NCBI GenBank assembly: GCA_018907035.1
Contig: JACCIC010000040.1
Location: 1,581,501 to 1,645,500 of the forward strand
Direction of reading: 5' to 3'
Length of the DNA: 64,000 nt
From: Sycobia sp. Sy_11
Taxonomy: Eukaryota > Arthropoda > Insecta > Hymenoptera > Epichrysomallidae
Shown: one piece after another, positions 37,930 to 49,860 of the stretch
Position numbering within the stretch: position 1 is the first letter of the stretch
How the letters are laid out: each line of letters begins with the position of its first letter
Translations under genes and position numbers: made by a program
Notes under the pieces: generated by a model
What the model was told of the DNA's origin: nothing
Seen by the model: the letters and a program-made list of their open reading frames with translations, nothing else
The model's database searches: none

Positions 37930-39180
37930 CAAGGGTGGCCTGCCGTGTTTTTCGTGGCTTATCGAGCGTATTACGCGATTTCAAAGTTATTTTATCTTAC
38001 CCGCGGAGGAATTAAAGTGCCCAGTGCTTATTCTTTCTTCTCATTTTGGCGATGAAAAATGAGCCCCAATACGTTAAAGAGCGTTATCAATGTGTGAACG
38101 TTTCTTTTCAACGATGAAAAGCATACACAGGCACACATGCACACGGTAGAATTTACGAAGTTAAATGTTGAAGAAGATTTTTCAGGAATAATGCAATAAA
38201 AATAATTCTAGAATAATTATAAGTGTTTTCACTTTGAAACTTCTATTGATATTGTTATCATTTTTTTTTAATTTGTATAAAAATCGAAAATCATTTTCAA
38301 AATATCGAATTGTTCATTTCATTTTTTTTCTTTGATGTAATTTTGACTTGAAATGTGAGCATACCATTTGTGGCCCGTAATTTTCATTCAAATTCATTCT
38401 CTATGTCTAAATAGACCTCATTCCTAGATGCAGTTGACTTTGTCTCGAACGCTTAATTGTAATTCTATTAATCCATTTGTACCCATGCCTGCGAGTGATG
38501 CCTGCTTGCATTATATCTATGTACCTACCGTTAATAAATGAAACAGTGTCTGCATAATACGAGTATTAAACAAAAACCCTATAATTCAAAACATAATTCT
38601 AACAATTGACTATGATATACCACTTTATTACAGAAGAAGCTTCAAATTTTCATCCTGTCTTCTTTTAGAAATCATTTTATTTTTCAAATGAATTTATTTC
38701 TATTATAAGAAATTGAAACATATGCTGAGAAAAACATGAACTAATTTATTATATGCCATTAAGAAAGCTATCTATAAAAATATAACATATAAATATAAAT
38801 ATAAATAATAATGTTGTCCTTCTATAAATTATATTATCTTAGACATTATTCTTTGATTCTATACATAATATGTGTTTATAATAATCATCATTTAAAATAT
38901 TTTTATAAATTTTGTCAATGAAATCTGTGTAGAATTAATGAGAATACTCTCTTCACAAATTTCAAATACCACAGCATATAATTAATATATAAATAATATT
39001 AAAAATCATTCAGTGAATAATTTATTTACAGCAATTTTTTACAAAATGCTTGAATATGATTATAAATTGCTTATTGTTATACGTTATTATCATAACTGTA
39101 TTATCATACCTGGCCAAATAAACACGGAATAATTAAAAAGGAATACAATTGAGCTCACTGTTCAAACTTATTGGACTTTT
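37930..39180. other. No gene seen; AT-rich
   Basis: AT-rich DNA up to the (AC)n array; nothing recognised. Confidence 0.55.
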
Positions 39181-39182
39181 TG

Positions 39183-39571
<389 letters not shown>

Positions 39572-39770
39572 CTGATTCTATTTTAAAATACAGAGGACGA
39601 ACACCGAACCCCTGATCACCTGTGTGGATGGGGGACGTAGGATAGTGTCATAAGAAGAGGAGTCGTATAGGCTAACTAACAGCCCCGCTGAAGTAATATT
39701 CCCGGATAGTTCCGGCGGGATGCTGGTTTCGAGAGGCCACTAGTGCAGAGCTTGCTCTGCCTACGCCTAA

Positions 39771-39787
<17 letters not shown>
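39572..39787 (+). other. 3' untranslated region and poly(A) tail of the R1-clade remnant
   Basis: After the ORF2 stop the sequence is GC-richer than its surroundings. It contains a perfect stem-loop (GCAGAGC 39745-39751, TT, GCTCTGC 39754-39760) just before the tail, and a nested stem (CCCG 39684-39687 with CGGG 39716-39719; CCGG 39702-39705 with CCGG 39712-39715). In related target-specific elements the reverse transcriptase recognises 3' structure. The tail is 39771-39788. Confidence 0.65.
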
Positions 39788-39802
<15 letters not shown>

Positions 39803-39807
39803 CATAC

Positions 39808-39865
<58 letters not shown>
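39788..39865. repeat. (CA)n-(CATA)-(GA)n compound repeat
   Basis: CA repeats 39788-39803, catacata, then GA repeats 39811-39865 with one aa break. Forms the 3' flank of the R1-clade remnant. Confidence 0.95.
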
Positions 39866-39869
<4 letters not shown>

Positions 39870-40054
39870 AGATTCTAACAAAATTAATATTAAAAAATTA
39901 ATTTTTAAAAACGATCATGGGTGGCAATACAAATTCATCTAGAATAGATCCTCATATAAATAGTCTTTTCAATTCTATTCATTGAAGTTCTAATTATCAT
40001 CCTAAGATATACTACTCTACTTTAACAAAGGAAGGCATAACAAAAGAATCGACT

Positions 40055-40056
<2 letters not shown>

Positions 40057-40118
<62 letters not shown>

Positions 40119-40135
40119 TCTCTCTCTCTCTCTCT
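40057..40135. repeat. (CT)n microsatellite, 79 bases
   Basis: CT run with one A interruption at about 40113; complementary to the (GA)n runs on both sides. Confidence 0.97.
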
Positions 40136-40239
40136 ATCTCTTTCCTTTTCTATTGTGCTGTTTCCTTTCAGCCAATATATAAACGAATTAAAAAAGAATT
40201 TTGTCACACCCCATACTTGTTTGAACTAACAGCTGTAGC

Positions 40240-40721
40240 CGTGAAATTTCGCGCGCAATATACGCTTCCCGAATGACTTCGAATCTTCCGCGTAAAAGTT
40301 GCGACGAAAATAAGGATGGGCGAAGAGGGGGAGGGCGGGAGACAGCGGAAGAAGAGGTGAAAAAAGGGAAACGTCTGAGTGAAAGCGAACTTGGCGTCCA
40401 GAACTCTATTTTCCATTTCGGGTGGCGCGCGTGTGTTCGCGCGTGTTTCTGTGCTTTTTTTAGCGCCCCTGCATTTCCATTCTTTCTAATACGTCAGGAG
40501 CTCCCGGCAACACCGGCGAGGTGCCGCGCTCGCGGATTCGGAGAGGCGGCTCCGAACAAAGCGCAGTCGATATAGATGCACGGGAATATACCTATACATA
40601 CGTATACATATACGTATGCATACGCAAAAATCCACGCGTGCGCGGCAACGAGGACGCTTAATCCAGGCGAGGGAGCGCGCGGCGTAGTGTATAGTATCGA
40701 ATGCTTGCGTACAGCGAGAAC

Positions 40722-40793
<72 letters not shown>

Positions 40794-41110
40794 TGAGAAA
40801 GAGAGGGGGCCGCGGAGAAGAGAGGTTTAAGCCGAAGAGGCAAAGGGCTGCTTGTACCACTTTATGCCTCGCCAAATGAGCGCTGAAAGCTGAATGGCGG
40901 AGGAATGGCGGAGGGGTGGGGCACCAGGCAGAAACCCTTGAGGATATAATCCCGGGCTTTCGCGATCCGCGCGCCTGATGCGCAAATTTGCGCGATATGC
41001 AGTGCGCTCCCTTCCTTTCTCGGGATTTTCCACAGACGAGTAGCACGCGTCCTTTTTCGCAGTCACGTTGCTTTCTTTGTTTAATTCGGACTTGCCTCGC
41101 GCTCTTTCTC
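40240..41110. other. GC-rich CpG-rich region
   Basis: CG-rich sequence (gaggtgccgcgctcgcgg near 40519, gatccgcgcgcctgatgcgc near 40963) around a (GA)n array. A long minus-strand frame 40486-41115 is made largely of the translated repeat and has no domain. Confidence 0.45.
40727..40785. repeat. (GA)n microsatellite, 59 bases
   Basis: Perfect GA run, then gcgagagagtgag. Confidence 0.97.
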
Positions 41111-41119
41111 ACCATGTCT

Positions 41120-42780
41120 CCCTATTATACATACACAATTCTTTTTTACAGGATTAATTTATTGTACATTTATTCCACCTTAAAACGTATACACCAGCCA
41201 ATTCTTCTCTTTCCTCTGTCTAGATCTCCTTTCTCCTCTTTTTCCTTTTGTTTTTCAATCGCTCGGTTCCAAGACTCTTAGTGTACTGTCTGCACATGCT
41301 TCTATTCTCCATGCTCTCCTCAAATAGAGCGGACGAAGGGCTGGAGAGGCTTCCAAAAACTCAACTAAAATTATACGCAGGTTATTTTGCGCTCTGGATA
41401 GTCGGTAAAGTGGAGTAATTTTCACATTTCACAAAAGCAACTGCAGTTTACGCGTGGCTGACAAAACTCGGCGCGGCACTACTGGTGCACAAATAGATAA
41501 ATATGTATTAAACGCTAATCATTAAAAGTGATTCCTACCAATTGATGGATCGCTTTCATTTGTCGATATTTGAAATAGTTCTGTCAAATTTGAAAATTTT
41601 TCGTTTTAATAATTATATTAGTTAAAATAAATGTGTTTAACTAATATACAGGATTTACATTAATTTATTATTGCTCGATTTAATTATGGGAATTACAAAG
41701 ATGTAAAATGTTGATAATATAGATCTGTAGCGTTTGACGAACACCTAAAGAAAAGAAACACTCGTAGAGAAGTCGAAGAATTTTAAAAGAATTCTTGTAT
41801 TTATGATTGTTTCGTCAATGTTTCATTTAATACTATACGTTCGAATAAAAAAACATATAATTCCCTTTAAGTATCTTTGAATCCATAGTATTTTTGAGCG
41901 CATATGGCTATTTTCATTTATCATGACTTGTGTAAATAACGCGCGAAACCAGTGAGAGCGAAAGAAAAGTACACGTGGCCTCGCTATAACTCGCGCACAC
42001 GGACATGTACTGGATGAAAGAAGAGAACGAGAGCGGAACAACGATCGTCAACGTCAGTATAAGGAATGGAACGATTCGATTTTAGTTTCATACAACAGTT
42101 TTAACTGTGCAACGATCGAGTATATCGCGCCCTTCATCCTGCGACTGTCCGCGATGAGAAGACATGGATTAGTCAGATTACTGCGAGACAGAGGGAGAGA
42201 GAGAGAGAAGTACAGAAAATTATATCCACTATATTATAGTATATTATATATAACACTTTAATGGTAGAATATCAAACGTCAACATTTCTATATTATATAC
42301 ACATTCATCTATTATGTAAATTATATGGAAGTTTTTACTTGATCGTATTCGCAAAGCAAACTTGAAGAAGCAATTTCGGACAGGATTTTTAAAACTACTA
42401 TAATATAATCAATTCAATATGGGTTATTAGATTCATTTGTTATTATTTAGAATAACAAATAAACTAATTTACGATGTTACTGTAACTAATTCGTAATGCT
42501 TATATTGTATTTCGATAAATGATCAGTATTTATTTTCAACATACACGAATAAATAAATAAATGTTATTGTTAAACCCGTACATAATTAGTTAGAAATCCT
42601 CTTTGTTTTAGACAACCCGATAAGCATATAATATTAACGCAATTATCACGGAATAATAATTATAATAATAATAATTATAATAATTAGAGACCGTTATACC
42701 GATGTACAGTATCTTCCCTTGCCTATACCATTCCTAGCATCATTGGGTTTATTAACTTAAGTGAAACGAACCTCACGAGC
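41120..42780. other. No gene seen; AT-rich
   Basis: Contains an ATAATAATTATAAT mini-repeat at about 42652-42685 and a short GA tract at 42195-42208. Nothing coding recognised. Confidence 0.5.
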
Positions 42781-42967
42781 TCAGATCCGCTCACATGTTG
42801 AATCATTACTCCTTGAAAAAATCGCTTTATTTGTTCAATTCGCGGTTCATCCAGAGTTCGAGGTTTCCGTCCAGAACTAAAGAAGCTTGCGTCCCGAAAG
42901 TTGACAGGGGATCGTCTCTACGCTCTGACCTCATATGGGACGAAGAGGGAGAAGAAGATAGATACGA

Positions 42968-43021
<54 letters not shown>
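42968..43021. repeat. (AG)n microsatellite, 54 bases
   Basis: GA run with aa at its start. Confidence 0.96.
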
Positions 43022-43022
<1 letters not shown>

Positions 43023-43197
43023 GAGATAGACATAGGAGCGGTATACCGATAGAATTTCTCATCCAGTCTATCTAGCCGGAGGGCCTCTATTATATATAGC
43101 ATTCTTGCGGGAAGAATGACAATCCACGGGCGGAAAGTTGCAGCGAGAAGCTCGTAAAAAGCAAGAGCACCGGTGCACTGTAGCCTTGAGGGGGTGC

Positions 43198-43225
43198 AAG
43201 AGAGAGAGAGAGAGAGAGAGAGAGT
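43198..43225. repeat. (AG)n microsatellite, 28 bases
   Basis: Perfect GA run, opening a 190-base purine-rich stretch that ends near 43386. Confidence 0.94.
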
Positions 43226-43385
43226 GAGAAACACAGATAAAGAGAGCGGGGCAGGAAGAAAGAGAGACGAAGCGAGGGCAGACATGTTCAGGGAGGAAAA
43301 AAAACAAGAAAATGAGGGGAAAAAAGGGAAAATGAGACGGACAGAAAGAGAGAGGGAGAGGGAGGGAGGGAGAGAAAGGGAAAAG

Positions 43386-43720
43386 GTCGTCCACGACAGC
43401 CGCGCGCCGGCCGGAACACGGCTCTTGCATTAGCCCCAAAGAAATATTTGAGACGAGTCCTTTTCCACACAGACGCTCACCGACACAGACTTTCCCTTTC
43501 TCCCTCTCACCCCTCACCATCCCCTTCTCTCTTTCCCTAGCCACTAACTATACATGCCCTATATTTACGTGTGCGCGTGCGTGCAAATACGAGCGGCGAA
43601 ACCGCTGGGGCGACGCGAGTACTCGGGAAGTATTCCGACTTGTAAATTTCGCCCAAGCTCGAGAAGATTATGGCGAGGAGCGAATTTCACACCGCATTTT
43701 CAGCCACCACTGTTTCATTG
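43386..43720. other. GC-rich patch, no gene recognised
   Basis: Contains cgcgcgccggccgg near 43401 and gtgtgcgcgtgcgtgc near 43570. No supported frame. Confidence 0.4.
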
Positions 43721-43859
43721 CCTTCGTACTCGCTTATAGAGATTCTCTCGCCGTTGCTCTTCATTTTCGAGGTTTTGCCGGGACGCCGAATAATCGTTTT
43801 TTTCTTCTTCGGTTTTATATTACAGTTATGGGATGCTGATGTTCTTTTAAATTAAAGTT

Positions 43860-44370
43860 GAGAAGTAATTTGAATCATACATTAGATTACAATATGACAA
43901 TTGTTTCACGCGTTATCAGAACGAGTTATACTATATGATCCAATTAATCTCAGTCTCAAATGAGAATTTCAAGTAAATTTAATTGACTGATATATACCGT
44001 AATGGCGAAAATTAATTACCATTTAATTCTAGCTGCTTTCCAATGTTTGGGTTATATGATGGACTTGAGAAGGAAGAATTTTTTTCCAAATAGTGAAGAT
44101 TCGTAGAATTCAAAATATTTCATAAAATATTCGAATACTTTCAGCAGAATCACTATATATTTTACAAACTCGCAATTGCAGTAATATTTTGCTAATTATC
44201 CAATGGAAATCAATGAAAACTTTACACATAATATAGGATGTTTTATACAATGTTTTCGATACATACACACAAATTTCAAAAGAAATAAAAATTGCTTTGT
44301 CCCGCTTCGTAAATTCTTAAATGTTTCTGCCCACCTTTGAATAATTCGTCGGTTATGATCCTTTCGATGA
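43860..44370. other. No gene seen; AT-rich
   Basis: Plain AT-rich DNA; nothing recognised. Confidence 0.5.
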
Positions 44371-44600
44371 TCTATGCATCCCCCCTACCCCGCCGCCGCC
44401 GTCAATCGATGCACTTTTTTCTCCCTCCCTGCCACCGAGCTCCGCGTCCGCGCAATTTCCATCGTCACCGTTAAAAAGAGTCAAAAGCGGACATTGGGGA
44501 ACGGGGTAATTTATTTCTTTTTACCCAAAACCGACGGTCGCGCCTCCAAGGCTATAATAACGATGTCAAAGAGATGAAAAGATTAATGCGCGGGCCGGCC
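44370..44600. other. Small GC-rich island
   Basis: Abrupt GC rise (ccccgccgccgccg at 44388) with a 67-codon plus-strand frame that has no recognisable motif. Confidence 0.35.
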
Positions 44601-44893
44601 ATGGACAGTAATAACTTTGGTCCATTAATTTTTTTATTATACATAAAAGCGGGAGGGGTGCAAATTAATACAAATATACCTCTCCTTCGTCTTTGTTACT
44701 CTAGTATATCATGGCCTGCCGTGAAAGTGATTATGAAATAGATTCGAATACCTTCAGGTGGGATTTCACAAGTACTTTTTTCAATAAAATATGTATCTTT
44801 TTGGGATTCAAAAGAAAGGATGTATTCTATGCCAACAATAAATTTTACTCCATGACTATTATTTTTTCAAATATACAAGACAATCATTACCAA

Positions 44894-44895
<2 letters not shown>

Positions 44896-44947
<52 letters not shown>
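44896..44947. repeat. (AT)n microsatellite, 52 bases
   Basis: Perfect AT run. Confidence 0.96.
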
Positions 44948-44949
<2 letters not shown>

Positions 44950-45770
44950 TATACATATATATTTGAAAAATGTTTTTCAAAAAAATTTAAATCTATCATA
45001 GATGTTCTTTATCAATTATCGAAATTCGGAAAGTTACGATTCATGGCAAATAAAGGATTAATTTCTTCGCGAAAATGATCAAAAACTTATTGATGAGGAA
45101 CAATCTTTTTGAATAGCTTAAATAATCTAACCAAAATAAATCTTCATGAAAACCTATGTTTTAATTAAGTACTAACATTAAAATAAAATAAAATTTACTA
45201 GAAGATCAAATTAACTTAACGAATGATACCCAATTATTATTTAATAAATAATCTTCAGTAATATTTATTTATCAATTAATGAATAATAAGTTTATTGAAA
45301 ACAACGCACACAGATAGACTGTCTTACAATCTGTAATATTACGAAATATTATTAGAAATAAGAGAATAGTTAAATTTCTCGACTACATTATCCTACATTA
45401 TCCGAACCTACCATACCGATGAAATAATCAGTTCTGGTTTATATCCGTGTACACCTATATCAGTGCGAATCATCAAGATGTATCGTTCCATGTGCTTTGC
45501 ACGCTTTCTGCATCCCTCCACCGTTGTCCCACCCCAAAGCCATTTTCGCCTCGTTATTTTTCGAAGGGCCGAAAAATTCTTCCCACAAAAATATATAAGA
45601 ACGTCTCGGCAGGAGCGCGATAAAAGATGAGAGGGGTAGAAAATAAAGTGGAAAAATACGTTTGGTGTGTGTCAAGGAGGTGGGAGGGATAAGGAGGGGT
45701 GCCGTATAAGCTGCGCTGCGTGGGTGGGAAGGTAATCAAATAAATTTCCAATCCAAGGAGCGACCTGTTA
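44950..45770. other. No gene seen
   Basis: AT-rich to 45440, then a mildly GC-richer patch with frames on the minus strand but no motif. Confidence 0.45.
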
Positions 45771-45806
45771 GCCAAGTAAAATTATGTCAGACGAGGTAGA
45801 GTGAGG

Positions 45807-45813
<7 letters not shown>

Positions 45814-45884
<71 letters not shown>
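45814..45884. repeat. (AG)n microsatellite, 71 bases
   Basis: Perfect GA run. Confidence 0.97.
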
Positions 45885-45888
<4 letters not shown>

Positions 45889-46035
45889 AAGCAAAATAAA
45901 ACAGACGAAGAGAGAATAGAAAGAGAGAATGAGTGAGGCAGTGTCTGGTCTCTCTGTTTTCCCGCGTCTTCGTTTTCGGCTATGTCGTGTGCTGTTTTTT
46001 CCTCTTTTCGTGCCGAGTTACGAATGTAAGATAGA

Positions 46036-46041
<6 letters not shown>

Positions 46042-46094
<53 letters not shown>
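46042..46094. repeat. (AG)n microsatellite, 53 bases
   Basis: Perfect GA run, 160 bases after the previous one on the same strand. Confidence 0.97.
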
Positions 46095-46095
<1 letters not shown>

Positions 46096-46099
46096 CTTC

Positions 46100-47001
46100 A
46101 AGATTAGAGTCTTATTTACGTGTAGGGATACATAACGCACTCCTATGACCCGCGGCTCTCATCCATTTCACAGCACTTTAAGTCTTTAAAGCGCGCAACA
46201 GACGACCTAGTTTTTGCGCTTTCCTTACCCTCCAGTTACTCGCTTGTCAGTCTGGATCTGATAACTCCGAGCTATTTAATTAACATTTATCTTCATAAGT
46301 TAAATGAACACACATGAATGGTACATTGATTTTATTCATATTATATCGTATTATTTCAATGTATTCTTATTTCAATGAACACTTGCGTACTAGTCTGTCC
46401 CAATCTAGACTCCCTAAATCTTCACCAATATTATATATATAATTTAATATTTACATTATAGACTTTCGAAAAAGCACAGAAAAAGGAAAAAATTAATATA
46501 TAAATTAATTATATATATAAACCATAATTATTAATATATAAAAATTAATATATATAAAAATATGATTCTAATATTATGAAATAAAAAATAAAAAAATACA
46601 GTTGACTAAAAATGTTACTGTTATCTAAAAATATTGAGTGAGATAAATCATTTATATCCTTTTCCATATTACCCTGAAAATGAATTTCCACCAAAATTAT
46701 TATGATTTTAGTTTAACAATATTATGGATTAAAAGGTTAGTTATATTGCCATTATAATTAGAGTTTTATTTAAAAATATGTTTATATTGCCTGCATTAGT
46801 ATTTTGAAGTAAGATGTTTGAGTTATAGCTGGAAAATTTATGTAGGTGTATGTATGTATATATATATATATATATAGGTTAACGAATGGGTAAAATTATA
46901 CGATATAACTTTAAATTTACGATTTTCAACTTACGGAATTATTTCGTCTAATACATATTAAAATAATGTTCCATAGTTCTACACAAATTGTCCAAAACCA
47001 A
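46100..47001. other. No gene seen; AT-rich flank of the Penelope-like fragment
   Basis: Very AT-rich around 46430-46600 (tatata and aatata words) with a short (AT)n at 46857-46874. The 3' end of the Penelope-like element should fall here but its border is not visible. Confidence 0.5.
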
Positions 47002-47475
47002 TCAATTTAATAAGGAATGATAAACACTGTCCAATCTACCAGACTCTAACATTAAATTCACATTATTTCGATTCTTGGAAATGTGAATACTTTCAAGACT
47101 CTCCCGTTTATACTTATTATTAATACCATATTCCAAAATATCCACATTCACAAAATCAAAAGAATGTAAAAACTTTAAACAATGCTCTTTTAAACCAGAA
47201 GTAATATGTGAGCTACGTAAACTATATTTATGCTCATAAATTCTCTTTTTTAAATATCTACCTGTTTGTCCAATATAGTATTTATCACAATCCATGCAAT
47301 TAATCTTGTAAACAACTCCTGATTTTAAGCATAAATCATCCTTATCTTTGCAATTATTAAACAATCTACTTAAATTATTGCGATTTTTAAAGAAAATTTG
47401 AATGTTATATTTCCGAAAATTTCTTTTTATTCTTTCAGATAATCCTCGAACATATGGTAAGACAATAATTTTGCC
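47002..47475 (-). mobile_element. 5'-truncated Penelope-like element: C-terminal GIY-YIG endonuclease
   Basis: An open minus-strand frame of about 157 codons begins right after a stop at 47476-47478 and ends with the stop at 47002. It starts with IIVLPYVRGLSERIKR, the linker typical of Penelope-like elements between reverse transcriptase and endonuclease. A GIY-YIG nuclease follows: GVVYKINC (GIY part), a C-x2-C pair (CMDC), YYIGQTGR (YIG part), then K-x2-R-x3-H-K and a downstream glutamate-containing segment. Penelope-like elements are retroelements whose GIY-YIG domain nicks the target for reverse transcription. The reverse transcriptase is missing, consistent with the 5' truncation usual for this class. 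The frame shows no internal stop, so the copy is fairly young or was recently truncated. No direct repeats were identified. It sits in the gene's long intron, in the same orientation. Confidence 0.85.
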
Positions 47476-47478
47476 TCA

Positions 47479-48424
47479 AATTGTTTATGATTGATTATAT
47501 AAGTGCATACGAAATAGCCACTGATCATTTAATGGAATTAACAATTTAAATTGAATTTTCATTTTCAAATTCATAAAAAATATCTTATTCAGAAATGAAA
47601 GATCTCCTGAAAATACGTATTTTTTAGTTGAACAGAATTTTTTAGTGCAAGCCAAAGTCCCAGAGAATATTAAAGAATTTAATCCCTATGGTTCCTAAGC
47701 ATCGGCGGTGGTGTGATTGTCTCTGTTTCATACTACCAAGTACTCAGTAAAGGAATCTTAGAATTTTTCTATCTTCATTTTTCTCAGGAATAACTGCTTG
47801 TAGAGAAAACGTTCATAGAAAAAACAAGACTGATTTTAAGGATTTCTATAAGATTTATTTAGAATTAAAAAAAATTGTTCTTATTTTCTGATATAAGTTC
47901 AAAAAATCATAATTCCTATGCTTTCCAACGTGTATATTCAATATTCATCAAAACCATTATGATATTTGGAAACACACCCGATTTTTCAAAATAGTCATAG
48001 ACTAGCTGAAGGAAAAACATGAGGTTCTAGGAAAGAGCTTGAAATGATTATGCTTCGATAAAAACAATTAATCAGTCCTGTGACGGAAAATTTGGAAATA
48101 TGCTTTTGTAAAAGTTTTTCTACTGATTCACAATTTTAGTTCACTGTATTTTTGCATTGACAAATTAGCGAGAATTTTGACAAATAACGAGTATGGTCAG
48201 TGTCGGATCGGCACTTCGTGTGTAGGCTACTGGACGACCAGTGCGGCTGATCGCCCGAAATGGAATCCCTGGACAACTGAGAACTGGAATTCTATCATAG
48301 GCGCAATATGAGTACATGGTTCATAATTTGTATCTCCTATGCACCATAAGGTGATTGTTGATTGTATATCCGTTTTTTCCTACACTTCTATATTAAAATT
48401 TCAATTTAGTTCATGTAAACTTAC
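47479..48424 (-). other. Start of the intron downstream of exon 48425-48532; no gene seen
   Basis: Begins with the donor gtaagt (minus strand, 48424 downward). AT-rich, apart from a slightly GC-richer patch at 48190-48290. No continuation of the Penelope-like frame was found right of 47475. Confidence 0.5.
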
Positions 48425-48532
48425 CGAGAATTTGACTGAGTACGGTCCGGCCGTCTTCTCCTAGGCAGGCGCTCCGGGCATCGAAGGGATTTGTGAACTG
48501 CACAAACGCGTAGCCCTTGTGCATCGAGATAC
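48425..48532 (-). CDS. Second coding exon of the hnRNP C/RALY-like gene (second half of RRM)
   Basis: On the minus strand the acceptor ttgttttcaag is followed by GT ATC TCG ATG CAC AAG, and the exon ends ATT CTC G before the donor gtaagt. The 108 bases encode G (codon split across the intron), then 35 residues, then one base of the next codon. The peptide has ISMHKGYAFVQF (RNP1 motif KGYAFVQF), then NPFDARSACLGEDGRTV, matching the second half of the hnRNP C/RALY RRM (HKGFAFVQY, then an N-x-x-x-AR-A segment and GEDGR). Phase 1 at both ends is compatible with the partner exon at 54171-54318 and with an expected next codon for Asp (ILD in the family). The following exon, expected to hold a DVN...EPK-like segment, a basic region and a glycine- or coiled-coil-rich tail, was not found in the window. 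Unspliced reading would add only KFT and a few codons before the frame closes. Confidence 0.9.
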
Positions 48533-49139
48533 CTTGAAAACAAAAATAATAAACCAGCGATAAATTTTCCTTTCTTATGGAACGGTCATGGACGACTTTA
48601 TATATATACACATATATATAAAGTTCCATTCTTTCGATTGGATGAAATAGTAATCGTCTGAGTGTTTCTTGCAATTCTGTTTTTCTTTCATAAGTCATAC
48701 CGACGCCTGGAAACGTCAATGCAATGTTTTATTTAGAAAAAATAAAAGTAAAGTACTCTAGCCATATTTACCAAATTTCCACTATCGAACATTTGTTGCT
48801 TAATTACGGGGAAAGAAAAAAATATCTAAAAACTCGTCTTATCTATTTTTCAAACGTTTTACGGACGTTCTTACAACACCAGCATTGAATTATCACAGTT
48901 GAAAAAGCACAAAAAGTATAGAAACTCAATTTCAAGAATTGGAATGAAATCCCTGAAAATTGTAGAGCACGGAAAAATAATCGAAACCATGGCGCGATAC
49001 AAAATACGATACATCGCTCCTTCATCACCCCTTTGTCGATCCTAGTAAAGTCTCGATTTCTGGATGAAATTGAATTCAGGGTGTTACTATATGTACGTGT
49101 GTGTGCGTGTATGTGTGTGTATATCAGATACACTTTTCC

Positions 49140-49222
49140 GCGTTAATTTCGCCACCCCTTTTGCCCCCCCCCTGGACCGCTTGTATCATCCTCCCACACT
49201 TCCCTCGCCACGGGAAGGAGAG

Positions 49223-49277
<55 letters not shown>

Positions 49278-49860
49278 AACAGAGTAGCCAGGTACAAAGC
49301 ACGCAAAGGCCGCGCGGGCTTTGTCTCGGCGCAAGCCACCCTCGCGGCCTCTCTCATTGTCTCGATGCGTTTTATTGATGGCGGCGACGGCGAGGGGCGG
49401 ACGTGGTGGGAGAACGGTCGAAACGGAGGAAAAGTATAAGCTGTTTATCGTCCGCCGACAGCCGGCGACGCAGTCCTAGCGGAGAGTCAAAGGCTTCCGG
49501 GCTCGGTCGCGTTTTCGATCTCTCGTCCGGTCCCCGAGGAAGGGGGTGATGGAGACGAGTGGAAAGTGCATGCAGCGTACCGCGAGGGGCAGGATTATAT
49601 ATAGACGGAATGGTTCTCCGTCGGGCGCGAAGGTGGCGTTTTTTAAGAAAACGCCGCTCGCCGCTGGCTTTTCGCCGGAATCGTTTTATTTCTGCTCCGT
49701 GCTATATTTGTCAAAGGGACGGATTTCTCGTTCGACCGCGAGATTTCGCGTGTATCTTTCCCTTTGCACGCGGTTCGAATTGAGCGAGGTCAATTTTTTT
49801 TTTTTGTTGTAATGGCTCGCGAAAGTGTCGCTTTAATACGACTGATCGGCCATGCGTGGG
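49140..49860. other. Intronic GC-rich island
   Basis: CG-rich sequence (gacagccggcgacgcagtcc near 49456) downstream of an (AC)n array, inside the 5.6 kb intron. No frame recognised; candidate intronic regulatory region. Confidence 0.45.
49225..49273. repeat. (AC)n microsatellite, 49 bases
   Basis: Perfect CA run; unlike 39184-39310 it carries no mobile element. Confidence 0.96.

Noticed and set aside
40486..41115. 209-codon minus-strand frame
   Set aside because: The centre is translated (GA)n; the two ends are GC-rich without domains, and several other frames overlap.
48533..48719. N-terminal extension of the second RRM exon from an upstream ATG
   Set aside because: The extension is intron sequence before a clear acceptor, includes a translated (AT) stretch, and would break the RRM; splicing from 54171 gives the family sequence.
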